This document shows, piece after piece, positions 19,323 to 27,957 of a DNA stretch of 64,000 nucleotides. Location of the stretch: contig NZ_JAGGKV010000003.1 of NCBI RefSeq assembly GCF_017874035.1, positions 455,269 to 519,268 on the forward strand, given 5' to 3'. The DNA comes from Paenibacillus aceris (GTDB taxonomy: Bacteria; Bacillota; Bacilli; Paenibacillales; NBRC-103111). The notes under the pieces were generated by a model. The model was not told the origin of the DNA. It ran no database searches and saw nothing but the letters and a program-made list of their open reading frames with translations. The position numbers and the translations under genes are program-made. Every line of letters starts with the position of its first letter. Position 1 is the first letter of the stretch.

Positions 19323-19349
19323 CTGAAAAATCTGAAAAAGAAGCCCTTT

Positions 19350-20360
19350 TCAAGGCTTGGATCGCACTGTTTGTCTTTCCACCAGATGATGGCTGACAAT
19401 GCTGCTCGACACTTGCGTTTCACTTTCTTCAATTAATGCAATTAATTTTTCCGATGCCATGCGTCCCATCATTGTCAATGGTTGATGTATGGTAGTCAGT
19501 GGCGGATAGACCATTCTGGCAAACTTTAAATCATCGTAACCTATGATCGAAAGATCCTCCGGAATCTTGAGCCCTTGTTCAAAGGCATAATTCATTGCAC
19601 CTATGGCCATCTCATCGCTTGCTGCGAACACTGCTGTAAAAGGAGGCGCTTCTGCCAGCAGCTTTTTCATAGCTTTCCTGCTGCTCTCCAGCTCAAATTC
19701 ACCAAATGCTACTCGCGATTCGGTGTATTCAATTCCATTGTCAGTCAAAGCTTGACGATACCCATCTAAGCGTGGATAACCTGCTATCTGATCCTTAAGC
19801 GAACCGCTGATCATAGCGATCTCACGGTGCCCCTTCTGAATGAGATAGGCCGTCGCATGATAGGCTGCTTGCCGATCATCGACCTTGACATATGGTATCA
19901 TATGTTTCTGAGACATCGTATTAACAAGTATGACGGGGACTCGCATTTCCTTGATCGCTTGAAAGTATTCATCCTTAAGCACTTCACTTGTGAAGACAAT
20001 TCCATCTACCTGCTTCTCCCTTAGGACTTGCAGATATTTCATCGTGCGCTTGCCTTCTTCAGCCGTATTGCACACAATGACACTGAACCCTCTTGCTTGA
20101 GCAATTTCCTCAATGCCGTGAAGAATATCAGATGAGAAGCTGCTGGACACATCCGGGAACAGAACACCAATTGTCTGGGTCCTCTTATTAACGAGCCCTC
20201 TTGCAATCGCGTTAGGTTGATACCCCAGCTCTTCCACTGCCCGCATGACCTTATGTTTGGTCTGATCTGAATAGCCGGCGAGGTTATGAAGCACTCGGGA
20301 AACCGTAGCGACAGAAACATCAGCTGCCTTGGCCACATCTTTTATTGTCGGGGGATTCAT
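19350..20360 (-). CDS. LacI-family repressor of the alpha-glucoside operon
   Basis: The 336-residue regulator has an N-terminal helix-turn-helix (TIKDVAKAADVSVATVSRVL, residues 5-24), a hinge helix (YQPNAIARGLV), and a periplasmic-binding-protein-like sugar domain (IGVLFPDVSS to the C-terminus). It lies upstream of, and in the same direction as, the importer genes. TAAACGTTTA occurs at its own start site and twice before the importer genes, so it likely represses itself and the operon until a sugar binds. The start is ATG 20360. Confidence 0.92.
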   Translation of the reverse strand: MNPPTIKDVAKAADVSVATVSRVLHNLAGYSDQTKHKVMRAVEELGYQPNAIARGLVNKRTQTIGVLFPDVSSSFSSDILHGIEEIAQARGFSVIVCNTAEEGKRTMKYLQVLREKQVDGIVFTSEVLKDEYFQAIKEMRVPVILVNTMSQKHMIPYVKVDDRQAAYHATAYLIQKGHREIAMISGSLKDQIAGYPRLDGYRQALTDNGIEYTESRVAFGEFELESSRKAMKKLLAEAPPFTAVFAASDEMAIGAMNYAFEQGLKIPEDLSIIGYDDLKFARMVYPPLTTIHQPLTMMGRMASEKLIALIEESETQVSSSIVSHHLVERQTVRSKP

Positions 20361-20400
20361 AACGTTAATTACCTACTTTGCATAACATCTTTTAGTTACG

Positions 20401-20410
20401 TAAACGTTTA
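20401..20410. promoter_or_regulatory. LacI-family operator, copy 3 (autoregulatory)
   Basis: TAAACGTTTA lies just downstream of the lacI -10 box, at the expected transcription start, where bound repressor would block initiation. Confidence 0.75.
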
Positions 20411-20419
20411 AGTAATCTT

Positions 20420-20448
20420 AGAATAGTCTCCTGTTAAAAGTTTGTCAA
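20420..20448 (-). promoter_or_regulatory. Sigma-A promoter of the lacI gene
   Basis: Minus-strand TTGACA (20448-20443) and TATTCT (20425-20420) are spaced exactly 17 bp. The operator at 20401-20410 begins 9 bp further downstream. Confidence 0.8.
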
Positions 20449-20505
20449 ATACTTTTTAAATCGCTTACAACTTCCAACTTTCATTTCATCTATCAAAAAT
20501 AAAAA

Positions 20506-20536
20506 AGAAGCTGATCATTGATCATGGCTTCTTCAT
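20506..20536. repeat. Hairpin between lacI promoter and the small Ger-linked gene
   Basis: GAAGC with inner TGATCA pairs with TGATCA and GGCTTC, preceded by an A run and followed by TTC. On the minus strand the A run becomes a T tail (CTTTTTTATTTTTG), so it can terminate the 56-codon gene at 20688-20858. Confidence 0.55.
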
Positions 20537-20687
20537 TCTTCACGGCTGAAACATTAAGAATTCAATAACATCTTATACGCGCATTTCGCTATTCACGGCT
20601 GTCTTCTGAGGTTCCTGTAACAATCTTTTTGAAAAAAAATCATATTTACAAGGATTATTGGAAAAATATAACGATCAAACTCACGTC

Positions 20688-20858
20688 TCATTGCCGTCTC
20701 AATTCCTTGAACTTCTGAATGAATTGCTTCCCTTTAAGGTGATACCAAACGATAACAGGGGCTAAGAAGTTGATACCCAGCACACTGCCAACGACAATCC
20801 ACATAAACCACTCCGTGTTCAGGATAGACAGGTAGATGGGGGAATGATAAAAGTCCAT
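20688..20858 (-). CDS. 56-residue single-helix membrane protein, divergent from gerKA
   Basis: ATG 20858 follows GAGAGGAG at 8 nt and opens a 56-codon frame ending in TGA at 20688. The product has a short polar start, one strong hydrophobic helix (about 17-38: WFMWIVVGSVLG, then INFLAPVIVW) and a basic tail (LKGKQFIQKFKELRRQ). It starts 67 bp from gerKA on the opposite strand, so the two may share a promoter region. Small membrane partners of germinant receptors are known, but this one has only one clear helix. Any receptor role is inference from position. Confidence 0.6.
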   Translation of the reverse strand: MDFYHSPIYLSILNTEWFMWIVVGSVLGINFLAPVIVWYHLKGKQFIQKFKELRRQ

Positions 20859-20925
20859 TCAAGCTGCTCCTCTCTCATGATTTGAAATTTTGTATTAGTG
20901 TAGCCAGCAACGGGGGGTGACATCC

Positions 20926-22446
20926 GTGCAGGAAATGAAGCAAGAACTCGTAAGGTTAACTTGGCCTGACAAAACCGCGGCCATTGAGGAATTGTTAGGC
21001 CATAGTGTCGATTTGCAGCGCCGCGATTTTATGTTTTGCGGCAATCCGGAATTTCCCGGCTGCTGCTTCTACTTGGAGGGACTGGCGGATGCGACGGTCA
21101 TTGACACGGCGTTGAAGGCGCTCGTCGTCTCGGGCACCGAACTGGTGGAGGAACCGGGACTGCTGGCCACGGCGGAGGAAATCATCAGCAGCCTGATGTT
21201 TAATGCGGCTATCCAAGCATGCAATACGCTGGCTGTCGGTGTGGAAGGGATTCTCTCCGGCGATACGCTCATCCTGATTGAAGGCGTGGAACAAACGCTG
21301 CTCGTCAGCTCGAAAGGATGGAAGGATCGCAGCGTGGAAGAGCCATCCTCGGAAAATAACGTCCGCGGCCCACGCGACGGCTTTACGGAAAGCATCCGCA
21401 CGAATACGGCGCTTGTCCGCAGAAGGATTAAAGATCCGATGCTGCGGATGGACGGGATGGTCATCGGGACGAGATCGAAGACGAATATCAATATCGCGTA
21501 TATCCAGGACTTGGTCAAAGCGGGGCTTGTCGATGAGGTCAAGCGGCGGCTTTCTCACATAAAGATCGACGCGATTCTCGAAAGCGGCTATATCGAGGAA
21601 ATGATCGAGGACGCACCGTTTTCACCGTTTAATACGATCCAGAGCTCGGAGCGGCCGGACAAGGTAGCCTCCGCCTTGCTGGAGGGCAGAGTAGCGATCT
21701 TTACAGACAATACGCCGGTGGTTTTAATTGTGCCCACATTTTTTTGGCAGTTCATTCAAGCGCCGGACGATTATTATAACAGGTACTGGGTAGGTTCATT
21801 TTTTCGAATTGTGCGCTACCTGGCCTTCCTAATATCTTTGATGCTGCCCTCCATCTATGTGATGCTTGTTTCCTTCCATCATGAGATGATTCCGACCGCG
21901 CTTGCGCTGACGATTGCTTCCGGTCGTGAGGTTGTGCCATTCCCCGTGCTGCTGGAGGCAGTCATGATGGAGCTTGCCTTCGAGCTCATGCGCGAAGCCG
22001 GACTTCGCATGCCGAAGCCGATCGGACAAGCCGTGAGCATCGTCGGCTCGCTTATTATCGGACAAGCGGCGGTACAAGCAGGTCTGGTATCGCCCTTCAT
22101 GGTCATCGTCATCGCCATTACCGGGATTTCCTCCTTTGCGATTCCCAGCTATTCTTCATCGCTGGCGCTGCGCATTTTCCGTTTTCCCTTACTCATCGCT
22201 TCGGGCACGCTGGGACTCCTTGGATTCTCCGGCATGTTCTTCATCCTTCTGCTTCACGCGCTCTCGATCCGCTCGTTCGGCGAATCGTATTTGTCGCCAG
22301 CCAGTCCTTTCCGCGAAGTGGATCAGCGGGATATGATGCTCCGATTTCCGCTTTGGATGCTCGATCAGCGGCCGGCATTCGCCCAAGATACACAACGGAT
22401 GAGCGATCAACAGAAGCCGCATGTGCCGGAGGAACAAGAGACATGA
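20926..22446 (+). CDS. gerKA: Germinant receptor A subunit (GerKA/GerAA family)
   Basis: The protein has the Ger A layout: a large cytoplasmic N-terminal domain (with TNTALVRRRIKDP and IRSKTNINIAYIQD-type blocks of the family), then about five helices between residues 295 and 445, and a short polar tail. Start GTG 20926 has GGGGGTGA at a usable distance; GTG 20917 lies inside that G-run. The gene overlaps gerKC by 4 nt. A subunits form a cation-conducting channel with other receptor parts in the spore inner membrane. The K symbol follows common usage; the germinant is unknown. Confidence 0.93.
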   Translation: MQEMKQELVRLTWPDKTAAIEELLGHSVDLQRRDFMFCGNPEFPGCCFYLEGLADATVIDTALKALVVSGTELVEEPGLLATAEEIISSLMFNAAIQACNTLAVGVEGILSGDTLILIEGVEQTLLVSSKGWKDRSVEEPSSENNVRGPRDGFTESIRTNTALVRRRIKDPMLRMDGMVIGTRSKTNINIAYIQDLVKAGLVDEVKRRLSHIKIDAILESGYIEEMIEDAPFSPFNTIQSSERPDKVASALLEGRVAIFTDNTPVVLIVPTFFWQFIQAPDDYYNRYWVGSFFRIVRYLAFLISLMLPSIYVMLVSFHHEMIPTALALTIASGREVVPFPVLLEAVMMELAFELMREAGLRMPKPIGQAVSIVGSLIIGQAAVQAGLVSPFMVIVIAITGISSFAIPSYSSSLALRIFRFPLLIASGTLGLLGFSGMFFILLLHALSIRSFGESYLSPASPFREVDQRDMMLRFPLWMLDQRPAFAQDTQRMSDQQKPHVPEEQET

Positions 22447-23630
22447 GAAGACTACTTTGCTTACTCCTAGCGATCTTGCTCCTGCTGCTCACCACCTCCT
22501 GCTACGGCTTACGGCAGATCAACGAATTGGCGATCGTCACAGCAGTCGGCCTGGACGTTGGCAAAGAACCCGGCAGCGTCAAACTGTCCGTGCAAATTAT
22601 TCGTCCGGCGGATGCACGCGGACAAACAGGCGCCCCTTCGGGCGGCACAGGAGAACCGATTTATTCCGTCAGCGCAGAAGGCAAAAGTATTTTCGAAGCC
22701 ATCCGCAATCTGGGGCACTTTACTTCGCGGCGCGTCTATTGGGCGCACAATTTCTTGATTGTGATGCATGAAAGCTATGCTCGAAGAGGCATCGCAGATA
22801 TGATTGATTTTTTCACGAGAAACCATGAACTTCGCATGAATACATGGGTCACAGTAACGCCGGATTCACCGAGTGAGGTAATCTCGACAATTACAGGCCT
22901 GGAGGTTGTGCCCGGCGAGGCGGTTGACCGCCTGTTCCGCAATGTGCAAATCGTAGGACTTGCACCCGCCAGTAATATGATGAATTTGGAAGAAGCCTAT
23001 TTGAGCCGCTCCGTGGAACCGGTCATTGCCCAGGTGCGGCTCGTACCTAGGGGGATTTCCAATAAGAAGCCAGAGCAGCACGGCTCGATCAAGCAGGTGG
23101 ATTTGGAGGGAGCAGCGGCTTTTATAAATGACAAGATGGTTGGGTGGCTTTCACCGAAGGAGACCAAGGGGTTAATGTTTTTCTTGCAGAAGCTGGAAAG
23201 CGGTATTGAGGTGGTTCCATGCCCGAATAATCAAGATAAAATTGTGACAATGGAATTTAAAGATATTGCATTCAAAGTAAAGCCATCCTATACGGACAAG
23301 CTTCCTAGCTTCCTTATTCGACTAATGATCAAGGCGGATGTTGTGGAGAACAACTGCGGGGCTCCCATGACGGATTTACGCGAAGAAACCGAGGATGCGC
23401 TTGAGGCCAAGTTGTCTTCCGAGATTCAAAGCGTCTTGACCAAAGCGCAGCAGCACTACCATTCCGACTTCCTGAAACTTGGAGACGTTTTTCGCAACAA
23501 GTTTCCGATGGAGTGGAAGCTACTCGGCTCAGAATGGGGGACTGCGTTCTCCAAGGCACAAACAACCGTTGAGATCAAGACAACGATTAAGTCTACCGTG
23601 CTGAAAGCGGCAGAGCAGGGGGTTAAATGA
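22443..23630 (+). CDS. gerKC: Germinant receptor C subunit, lipoprotein (GerKC family)
   Basis: The 395-residue lipoprotein has signal MRRLLCLLLA and lipobox TTSC (Cys20). It follows the Ger(x)C family pattern: an early ELAIVTAVGLD block and a C-terminal domain with several strands and helices. ATG 22443 overlaps the gerKA stop (ATGA), and its own TGA overlaps the gerKB start, so the three genes are translationally coupled. A longer frame from 22353 inside gerKA is not used. C subunits sit on the outer face of the spore inner membrane. Confidence 0.93.
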   Translation: MRRLLCLLLAILLLLLTTSCYGLRQINELAIVTAVGLDVGKEPGSVKLSVQIIRPADARGQTGAPSGGTGEPIYSVSAEGKSIFEAIRNLGHFTSRRVYWAHNFLIVMHESYARRGIADMIDFFTRNHELRMNTWVTVTPDSPSEVISTITGLEVVPGEAVDRLFRNVQIVGLAPASNMMNLEEAYLSRSVEPVIAQVRLVPRGISNKKPEQHGSIKQVDLEGAAAFINDKMVGWLSPKETKGLMFFLQKLESGIEVVPCPNNQDKIVTMEFKDIAFKVKPSYTDKLPSFLIRLMIKADVVENNCGAPMTDLREETEDALEAKLSSEIQSVLTKAQQHYHSDFLKLGDVFRNKFPMEWKLLGSEWGTAFSKAQTTVEIKTTIKSTVLKAAEQGVK

Positions 23631-24736
23631 AAAAGCTACAGATTACAAACGGCATGTTCATTGCGATGGTTGTTAATGTGATCTTCGCCAAGGCGATCGG
23701 CGTAACGCAAGGGGTACTGGCACGTGCCGTCGGCCATGACATGTGGGTGGCGACGTTGCTGGGAACACTGCAAGGTGCGGCCATGATGTATGTGACGTAC
23801 ATCGTTCTGCGCAGAACTCCGCATCTCAACTATATCGAACTAAGCGCGCTGCTGCTCGGCAAATGGTTCGGCAAAATCATAGCGCTGTTGATCTTCGTCT
23901 TCTTCTTGGGGGAATTCGGACCGATCATGATTACTTTCGTGTATCATTTGAAGGACTACTTTCTCCCTGAGGCGCCGGTCTGGCTCTTTACGGTTTCTTC
24001 GCTGATCGTTGGCGCGATCGGCTGTTACTACGGCCTGGAAGTGATGGGGCGCATTGCACTGATCGGGCTGCTTTTTATTTTTCTGCTGAACACACTGATT
24101 ATTCTCGGCTCAACCAATGAATTCGATATTCGAAATTTACTGCCGTTTCTAGAGCATGGCTTTCTCCGTACAGCTGAAGCGAGCCTGCACTTTGATGTAG
24201 ATTGGGCGCTCGCCGTCATGCTCGGCTCGCTGATCATACCGTACGTGAGCGGTACGGCAGCACGTGGCGGCCAGCTAAGTGTAATCAGCATACTTGCGAG
24301 CGGCATGCTTGTCATCATTTGGGCAATTCTGGAGGGCGCGGTCTTATCGGCAGAGGTAACGAGCCAGTACACGATCTCCTGCATGAAATTGGCGAGGAAT
24401 GCGCATATCGGTAACTTTTTGCAGCGGTATGAAATGATTATGATCGCACTTTATTCCGTTTCGGTTCTGTTCGAAGTCATGTTCTGCATCTATGGTTCGT
24501 CGGTTAGCCTATCCAGTATCCTGGGCTTGAAGAGCAATAAAGCCATGATCCTGCCTGTTTGCCTCATTCTCGGTGTGTTCGGGACATGGATTGTAGAGGA
24601 TCATTTTCGCGCAATTGATTATTTGGAACACGGTTGGCCAAAAATTGCGTTGCCCATCGCATTTGGGTTGCCGCTGCTTCTGTTGGGGCTGAGGCTGCTG
24701 CTTCGGAAGAAGCTGGATGGCATCGCTTCATCCTAA
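23627..24736 (+). CDS. gerKB: Germinant receptor B subunit (GerKB family)
   Basis: The 369-residue permease-like protein has about ten helices and belongs to the same family as the gene at 210-1292. It is the last gene of the A-C-B operon; its start overlaps the gerKC stop by 4 nt. B subunits carry the germinant-binding site in Bacillus receptors. The two B subunits in this window are only distantly alike by eye, so different germinants are likely. Confidence 0.93.
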   Translation: MKKLQITNGMFIAMVVNVIFAKAIGVTQGVLARAVGHDMWVATLLGTLQGAAMMYVTYIVLRRTPHLNYIELSALLLGKWFGKIIALLIFVFFLGEFGPIMITFVYHLKDYFLPEAPVWLFTVSSLIVGAIGCYYGLEVMGRIALIGLLFIFLLNTLIILGSTNEFDIRNLLPFLEHGFLRTAEASLHFDVDWALAVMLGSLIIPYVSGTAARGGQLSVISILASGMLVIIWAILEGAVLSAEVTSQYTISCMKLARNAHIGNFLQRYEMIMIALYSVSVLFEVMFCIYGSSVSLSSILGLKSNKAMILPVCLILGVFGTWIVEDHFRAIDYLEHGWPKIALPIAFGLPLLLLGLRLLLRKKLDGIASS

Positions 24737-24753
24737 TTGAGGGGATGCTGTGA

Positions 24754-24825
24754 CTAATTGAAAAACACGACACCTAATACCCCTGATAATAAAATCGCTG
24801 CCATCGGATGCATTTTATATTTCAT
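24754..24825 (-). CDS. Possible 23-residue hydrophobic peptide
   Basis: ATG 24825 follows GGAAGG at 6 nt and encodes a short peptide with a basic start (MKYKMHP) and one hydrophobic stretch (MAAILLSGVLGVVFF). It lies antisense just past gerKB. Tiny membrane peptides of this kind are common in Bacillales, but there is no independent support here beyond the ribosome site and composition. Confidence 0.35.
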   Translation of the reverse strand: MKYKMHPMAAILLSGVLGVVFFN

Positions 24826-25090
24826 GATTCGCCTTCCAATATATCTAAATTCTTATAGATTTTGCTTTTCTTAATTTTGAGCTACACCTTATCACGACAT
24901 CGTCAGCTTCCGTGCCTGTGCCGATGGGATCTTGCAAAGACGCATCCTTGCACGTTATCTTCAGCGAGCGCAGATGCATAAGGATCTCATTCTCTATACA
25001 ACGTGCTGCAAAGTTTCGTTATGATTATTATGACAGAGGTTATTACAGAGCTTTTTAAGTAAAATTTTCATTTAATTTTTCTACTCCATT
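24826..25090. other. Intergenic gap after the Ger operon
   Basis: No gene seen. A long imperfect inverted repeat (GATGGGATCTT near 24928 against AAGGATCTCATT near 24983) could fold, but has no T tail. The rest is AT-rich. Confidence 0.4.
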
Positions 25091-25137
25091 TTTTAAAAAA
25101 TCCCGATGTATCAAGGCTTTGAGCCACATCGGGATTG
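25091..25137 (-). terminator. Terminator of the rRNA methyltransferase gene
   Basis: AATCCCGATGT (25099-25109) pairs with ACATCGGGATT (25126-25136). The minus-strand reading ends in TTTTTTAAAAAA. Confidence 0.87.
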
Positions 25138-25238
25138 ATCTAAGTAGTGACAAAACTACGTTCAAAATCTATGACAAATGACGTTCCAAACGGTGACAAA
25201 GTGAAATACAACTCACATTCATTCACCGCAATCCGCCC

Positions 25239-26036
25239 TTACCTCTGCAACCGCTGTCGAGAAGCCTCGAACAGCAGCACCGTCGCCGCCATCGCAACAT
25301 TCAGCGACTCCGCCTTACCCTGCATCGGAATGATCACCTGCACATCCGACTGCGCAGCAACCTCCGGCGACACGCCCCGGCCCTCGTTGCCGAGAATCAG
25401 CCACGTCGGCTGCCGCAGGTCCGTGTCGTAGCACGAGCGCTGCGCCTGCAGGCTCGTGGTTACGAGCCGCACGCCGCGCTCACGCGCGCGTGGCAACAAT
25501 TGCCCTAAATCTGCCTCCACAATCGGCAGATGATACATCGATCCCATCGTCGAGCGGATCGTCTTGGGATTGTACAGATCGACCGTGCCCCGGCCGAGCA
25601 CGACCGCTTTGGCACCTACAGCATCCGCGCTACGGATGATGGTGCCGAGGTTACCCGGGTCCTGGACACCATCCAGGACCACTACAAGATCATGCTCGCC
25701 AGCGAGCAGCTCGTCCATGCCGAGCTGCGGCCGAGCTACAATGGCCAGCACGCCCTGCGGCGTTTGCGTATCTGTGCACTTCTCCAGAACGGCTTGGCTG
25801 ACGCCGACCCATTCCAGCGCGCTTGGCAATACCAGCCCAGCAAGACCATCAGGCAAGCCTTTTTCCAAGCTGTAGATAACCGTTTCGACAGATGCTCCCG
25901 CACGTAGCGCTTCCTCCACGAGATGATGGCCCTCAATGATGTATTTCCGCTGCTTGTCTCTACCTTTACGTTCCAAAAGCTGCGCCCACTCTTTTACGCG
26001 GGCATTTTGAACAGACATGATTTCTGTATGTGTCAT
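25239..26036 (-). CDS. TrmH/SpoU-family RNA 2'-O-methyltransferase (YsgA-like)
   Basis: The 265-residue protein has the N-terminal RNA-binding region (QNARVKEWAQLL, KYIIEGHHLVEEAL) and the three SPOUT-fold motifs: QDPGNLGTIIRSADA, ILGNEGRGV, and IPMQGKAESLNVAMAA, which form the knotted AdoMet site. The target is probably rRNA but is not predictable from sequence. It starts 9 bp after the Ktr gene stop. sspI lies nearby, as in B. subtilis where ysgA and sspI are neighbours. The gene is clearly richer in G+C than its flanks. Confidence 0.9.
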   Translation of the reverse strand: MTHTEIMSVQNARVKEWAQLLERKGRDKQRKYIIEGHHLVEEALRAGASVETVIYSLEKGLPDGLAGLVLPSALEWVGVSQAVLEKCTDTQTPQGVLAIVARPQLGMDELLAGEHDLVVVLDGVQDPGNLGTIIRSADAVGAKAVVLGRGTVDLYNPKTIRSTMGSMYHLPIVEADLGQLLPRARERGVRLVTTSLQAQRSCYDTDLRQPTWLILGNEGRGVSPEVAAQSDVQVIIPMQGKAESLNVAMAATVLLFEASRQRLQR

Positions 26037-26045
26037 TTCTTATAC

Positions 26046-26705
26046 CTACTCTGCAAAAGTCACTTCAAACGTTTGAAGATTCGAATTTTTACCCACGATG
26101 ACCAAAATATCATCGGAACGGAGCCTATCTTCCGCGCTTGGCGGTATGATCAGTTTTTCATTTTGCTTAATCGCTATAACATTGCAGCCATATTTGGCCC
26201 GAATATCAAGCTCTCTTAGACTTTTGCCCACCATATGACGAGAAGCTTGAATTTCAACAATACTGTAATCCGCGGACAACTCTATATAGTCAACAATGTT
26301 AGAAGATATCAGATGATGAGCCACGCGCTGACCCATATCTCTTTCTGGGTAAACGACCTTGTCAGCTCCGATTTTCTTAAGCACCTTGCCGTGCAAATCA
26401 TTCACAGCTTTCACAACTACCGTAGGTATGCCCATTTCTTTGAGAATTAATGTGGTCAAAATACTCGCTTGAATATCCTCCCCAATGGCGACCACGACTA
26501 CGTCAAAATTACGAATCCCCAGCGCTCGGAGCGCTTCCTCATCCGTTGAGTCCGCTTGAACGGCGTGCGTAACAATGGCTGATATCTCTTGCACCGTCTC
26601 CTCACGAGAATCGATGGCCATAACCTCAAAACCTAATTGTGACAACGTTCTGGCAATGCTGGACCCGAATCTTCCCATTCCTATTATGGCAAATTGTTTT
26701 CTCAT
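26046..26705 (-). CDS. Ktr potassium channel regulatory subunit (KtrA/KtrC, RCK protein)
   Basis: The 219-residue protein has an RCK_N Rossmann domain (GMGRFG at 10-15, acidic residue after the second strand) and an RCK_C domain (about 135-219). This is the soluble gating ring of KtrAB/KtrCD potassium channels, binding ATP/ADP and, in Firmicutes, cyclic di-AMP at the RCK_C domain. The start is ATG 26705; the longer TTG frame has no ribosome site. An extended -10 lies at 26745-26753. No KtrB/D membrane partner is in the window. Confidence 0.9.
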   Translation of the reverse strand: MRKQFAIIGMGRFGSSIARTLSQLGFEVMAIDSREETVQEISAIVTHAVQADSTDEEALRALGIRNFDVVVVAIGEDIQASILTTLILKEMGIPTVVVKAVNDLHGKVLKKIGADKVVYPERDMGQRVAHHLISSNIVDYIELSADYSIVEIQASRHMVGKSLRELDIRAKYGCNVIAIKQNEKLIIPPSAEDRLRSDDILVIVGKNSNLQTFEVTFAE

Positions 26706-26744
26706 AGGTTGACGTTTCCTCCATATTCCCAAAGGTATTTAAAA

Positions 26745-26753
26745 ATTATACCA
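26745..26753 (-). promoter_or_regulatory. Extended -10 promoter of the Ktr gene
   Basis: Minus-strand TGGTATAAT (a TGn extension plus a perfect TATAAT) lies about 40 bp before the start codon. No good -35 box was seen, as is common for extended -10 promoters. Confidence 0.5.
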
Positions 26754-26870
26754 TACTTGAGACCTGTAGGCTCGGTATACAAGGAAAGGGGATGAAATGC
26801 GAAGGATGAACCGACATCAACTTGTGCATATTAGTATCGATAACGAAATGGAAGCGAGGTCCACGAACAA

Positions 26871-27074
26871 ATGAATATCACATTAAGACAGGCCATCGTC
26901 CAGAGAGTCCAAAATAAATCCAATGATGAGCTCCAAGAAATTATTGAAGATTCCATTGGCGGCGAAGAACGGGTATTGCCAGGGTTAGGTGTACTTTTCG
27001 AAATCATATGGCAGCATAGCGAAGCAAATATTCAAAATGAACTCGTTGAAACCCTAAAAGGGCATCTCCCTTGA
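26871..27074 (+). CDS. sspI: Small acid-soluble spore protein SspI
   Basis: The 67-residue protein matches SspI closely in pattern: N-terminal LRQAIVQRVQ, central acidic IIEDSIGGEE, and the hallmark LPGLGVLFEIIWQH. SspI is a minor spore-core protein made in the forespore. In B. subtilis it also lies beside the ysgA methyltransferase gene. The start follows GAGGT. A weak GC hairpin with TTTTT (27083-27112) may terminate it. Confidence 0.93.
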   Translation: MNITLRQAIVQRVQNKSNDELQEIIEDSIGGEERVLPGLGVLFEIIWQHSEANIQNELVETLKGHLP

Positions 27075-27134
27075 TACTATGAACCCCACAATCGGCTAGG
27101 GGGCTGCTTTTTGCAATCCCTTAGCCTTGATTTA

Positions 27135-27863
27135 TTACACTTCAGGAAACGCACAAACAGCAGGAAATCTTCCGCTTAAACGGCGGTCCGCTGTGCCATC
27201 TTTATAGGATTCCCAGTTTGGACTTAAAATGTTCAAGATATCATGAAAAGTTTCAAATGGGTAAAAAGCCGTCCCTTCCCCCGTTAAATACCCGGCAAGA
27301 CTTGCCCTGGCAAAAATCCAATCGGCAAAGCCAGAACCATAATAATCGCTACTGCCATCTCCGATATAAATGACCAGCCAGCCTTCCTCTTTTAATTGCT
27401 TCACCACACTTGCTTTGCAGCAGCCGCACCATTTGCACGCCTCATTCGAATTTTGTACCCCGAACTGAAACTGTCCGTCTGGCAAATAATGAATCGGATT
27501 CGCGATCACTCGGTTAACCTTGATTTGCTCACGGCTTAAAACCTGTTCAATATAGTACTGCATGCCGTCACTCAACACCGTAACCGGCACTTCTTTCTGC
27601 TCGCAAAAATCAATAAACCGCTGTGCCCCGTCCCGCAAATGCACACTCTCAAGCAGCCGGTCAACTTGATACTGCCGCCCCTCAAGCAGCGGATATGCCG
27701 CGTTAATCCAGGCGAGAGAGCCCGCCTTTTTCTCTCGAAAAAGCCGCGATGCTTCCACCACCTGAGGCTGAGTCAACACATCCATGACGAGCATCAATTC
27801 ATCCCCAACATCCTGCTCCATCAATGTCCCGTCAAAATCGGTTACGACTGCAATTTTTGGCAT
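27135..27863 (-). CDS. HAD-family phosphatase (MtnX-like)
   Basis: The 242-residue protein starts with the HAD nucleophile motif DFDGT (Asp9, Asp11), followed by LSDG (motif II) and IGDGSSDYYG (motif IV). A CKWCGCCK cysteine cluster lies in the cap, as in MtnX-type phosphoserine-phosphatase-like enzymes that act on methionine salvage intermediates. No other salvage genes are nearby, so the substrate is uncertain. The start is ATG 27863 behind GGGGAGG; the longer frame to 27998 runs back through the terminator of the next operon. Confidence 0.82.
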   Translation of the reverse strand: MPKIAVVTDFDGTLMEQDVGDELMLVMDVLTQPQVVEASRLFREKKAGSLAWINAAYPLLEGRQYQVDRLLESVHLRDGAQRFIDFCEQKEVPVTVLSDGMQYYIEQVLSREQIKVNRVIANPIHYLPDGQFQFGVQNSNEACKWCGCCKASVVKQLKEEGWLVIYIGDGSSDYYGSGFADWIFARASLAGYLTGEGTAFYPFETFHDILNILSPNWESYKDGTADRRLSGRFPAVCAFPEV

Positions 27864-27910
27864 ATGCCAGCATCCTCCCCATGTATCAGTAAAGCGATTT
27901 GATTCATTCC

Positions 27911-27945
27911 AAACAAAAATCCCCCTCGATACAAAGAGGAGGATG
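27911..27945 (-). terminator. Terminator of the dehydrogenase/ThuA operon
   Basis: ATCCCCCTC and GAGGAGGAT pair around a short loop; the minus-strand reading ends in TTTTTGTTT. Confidence 0.8.
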
Positions 27946-27957
27946 CAATTACTAAAA

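Noticed and set aside
24928..24995. Possible structured RNA after the Ger operon
   Set aside because: The inverted repeat is long and imperfect with wobble pairs and matches no riboswitch class I recognise.
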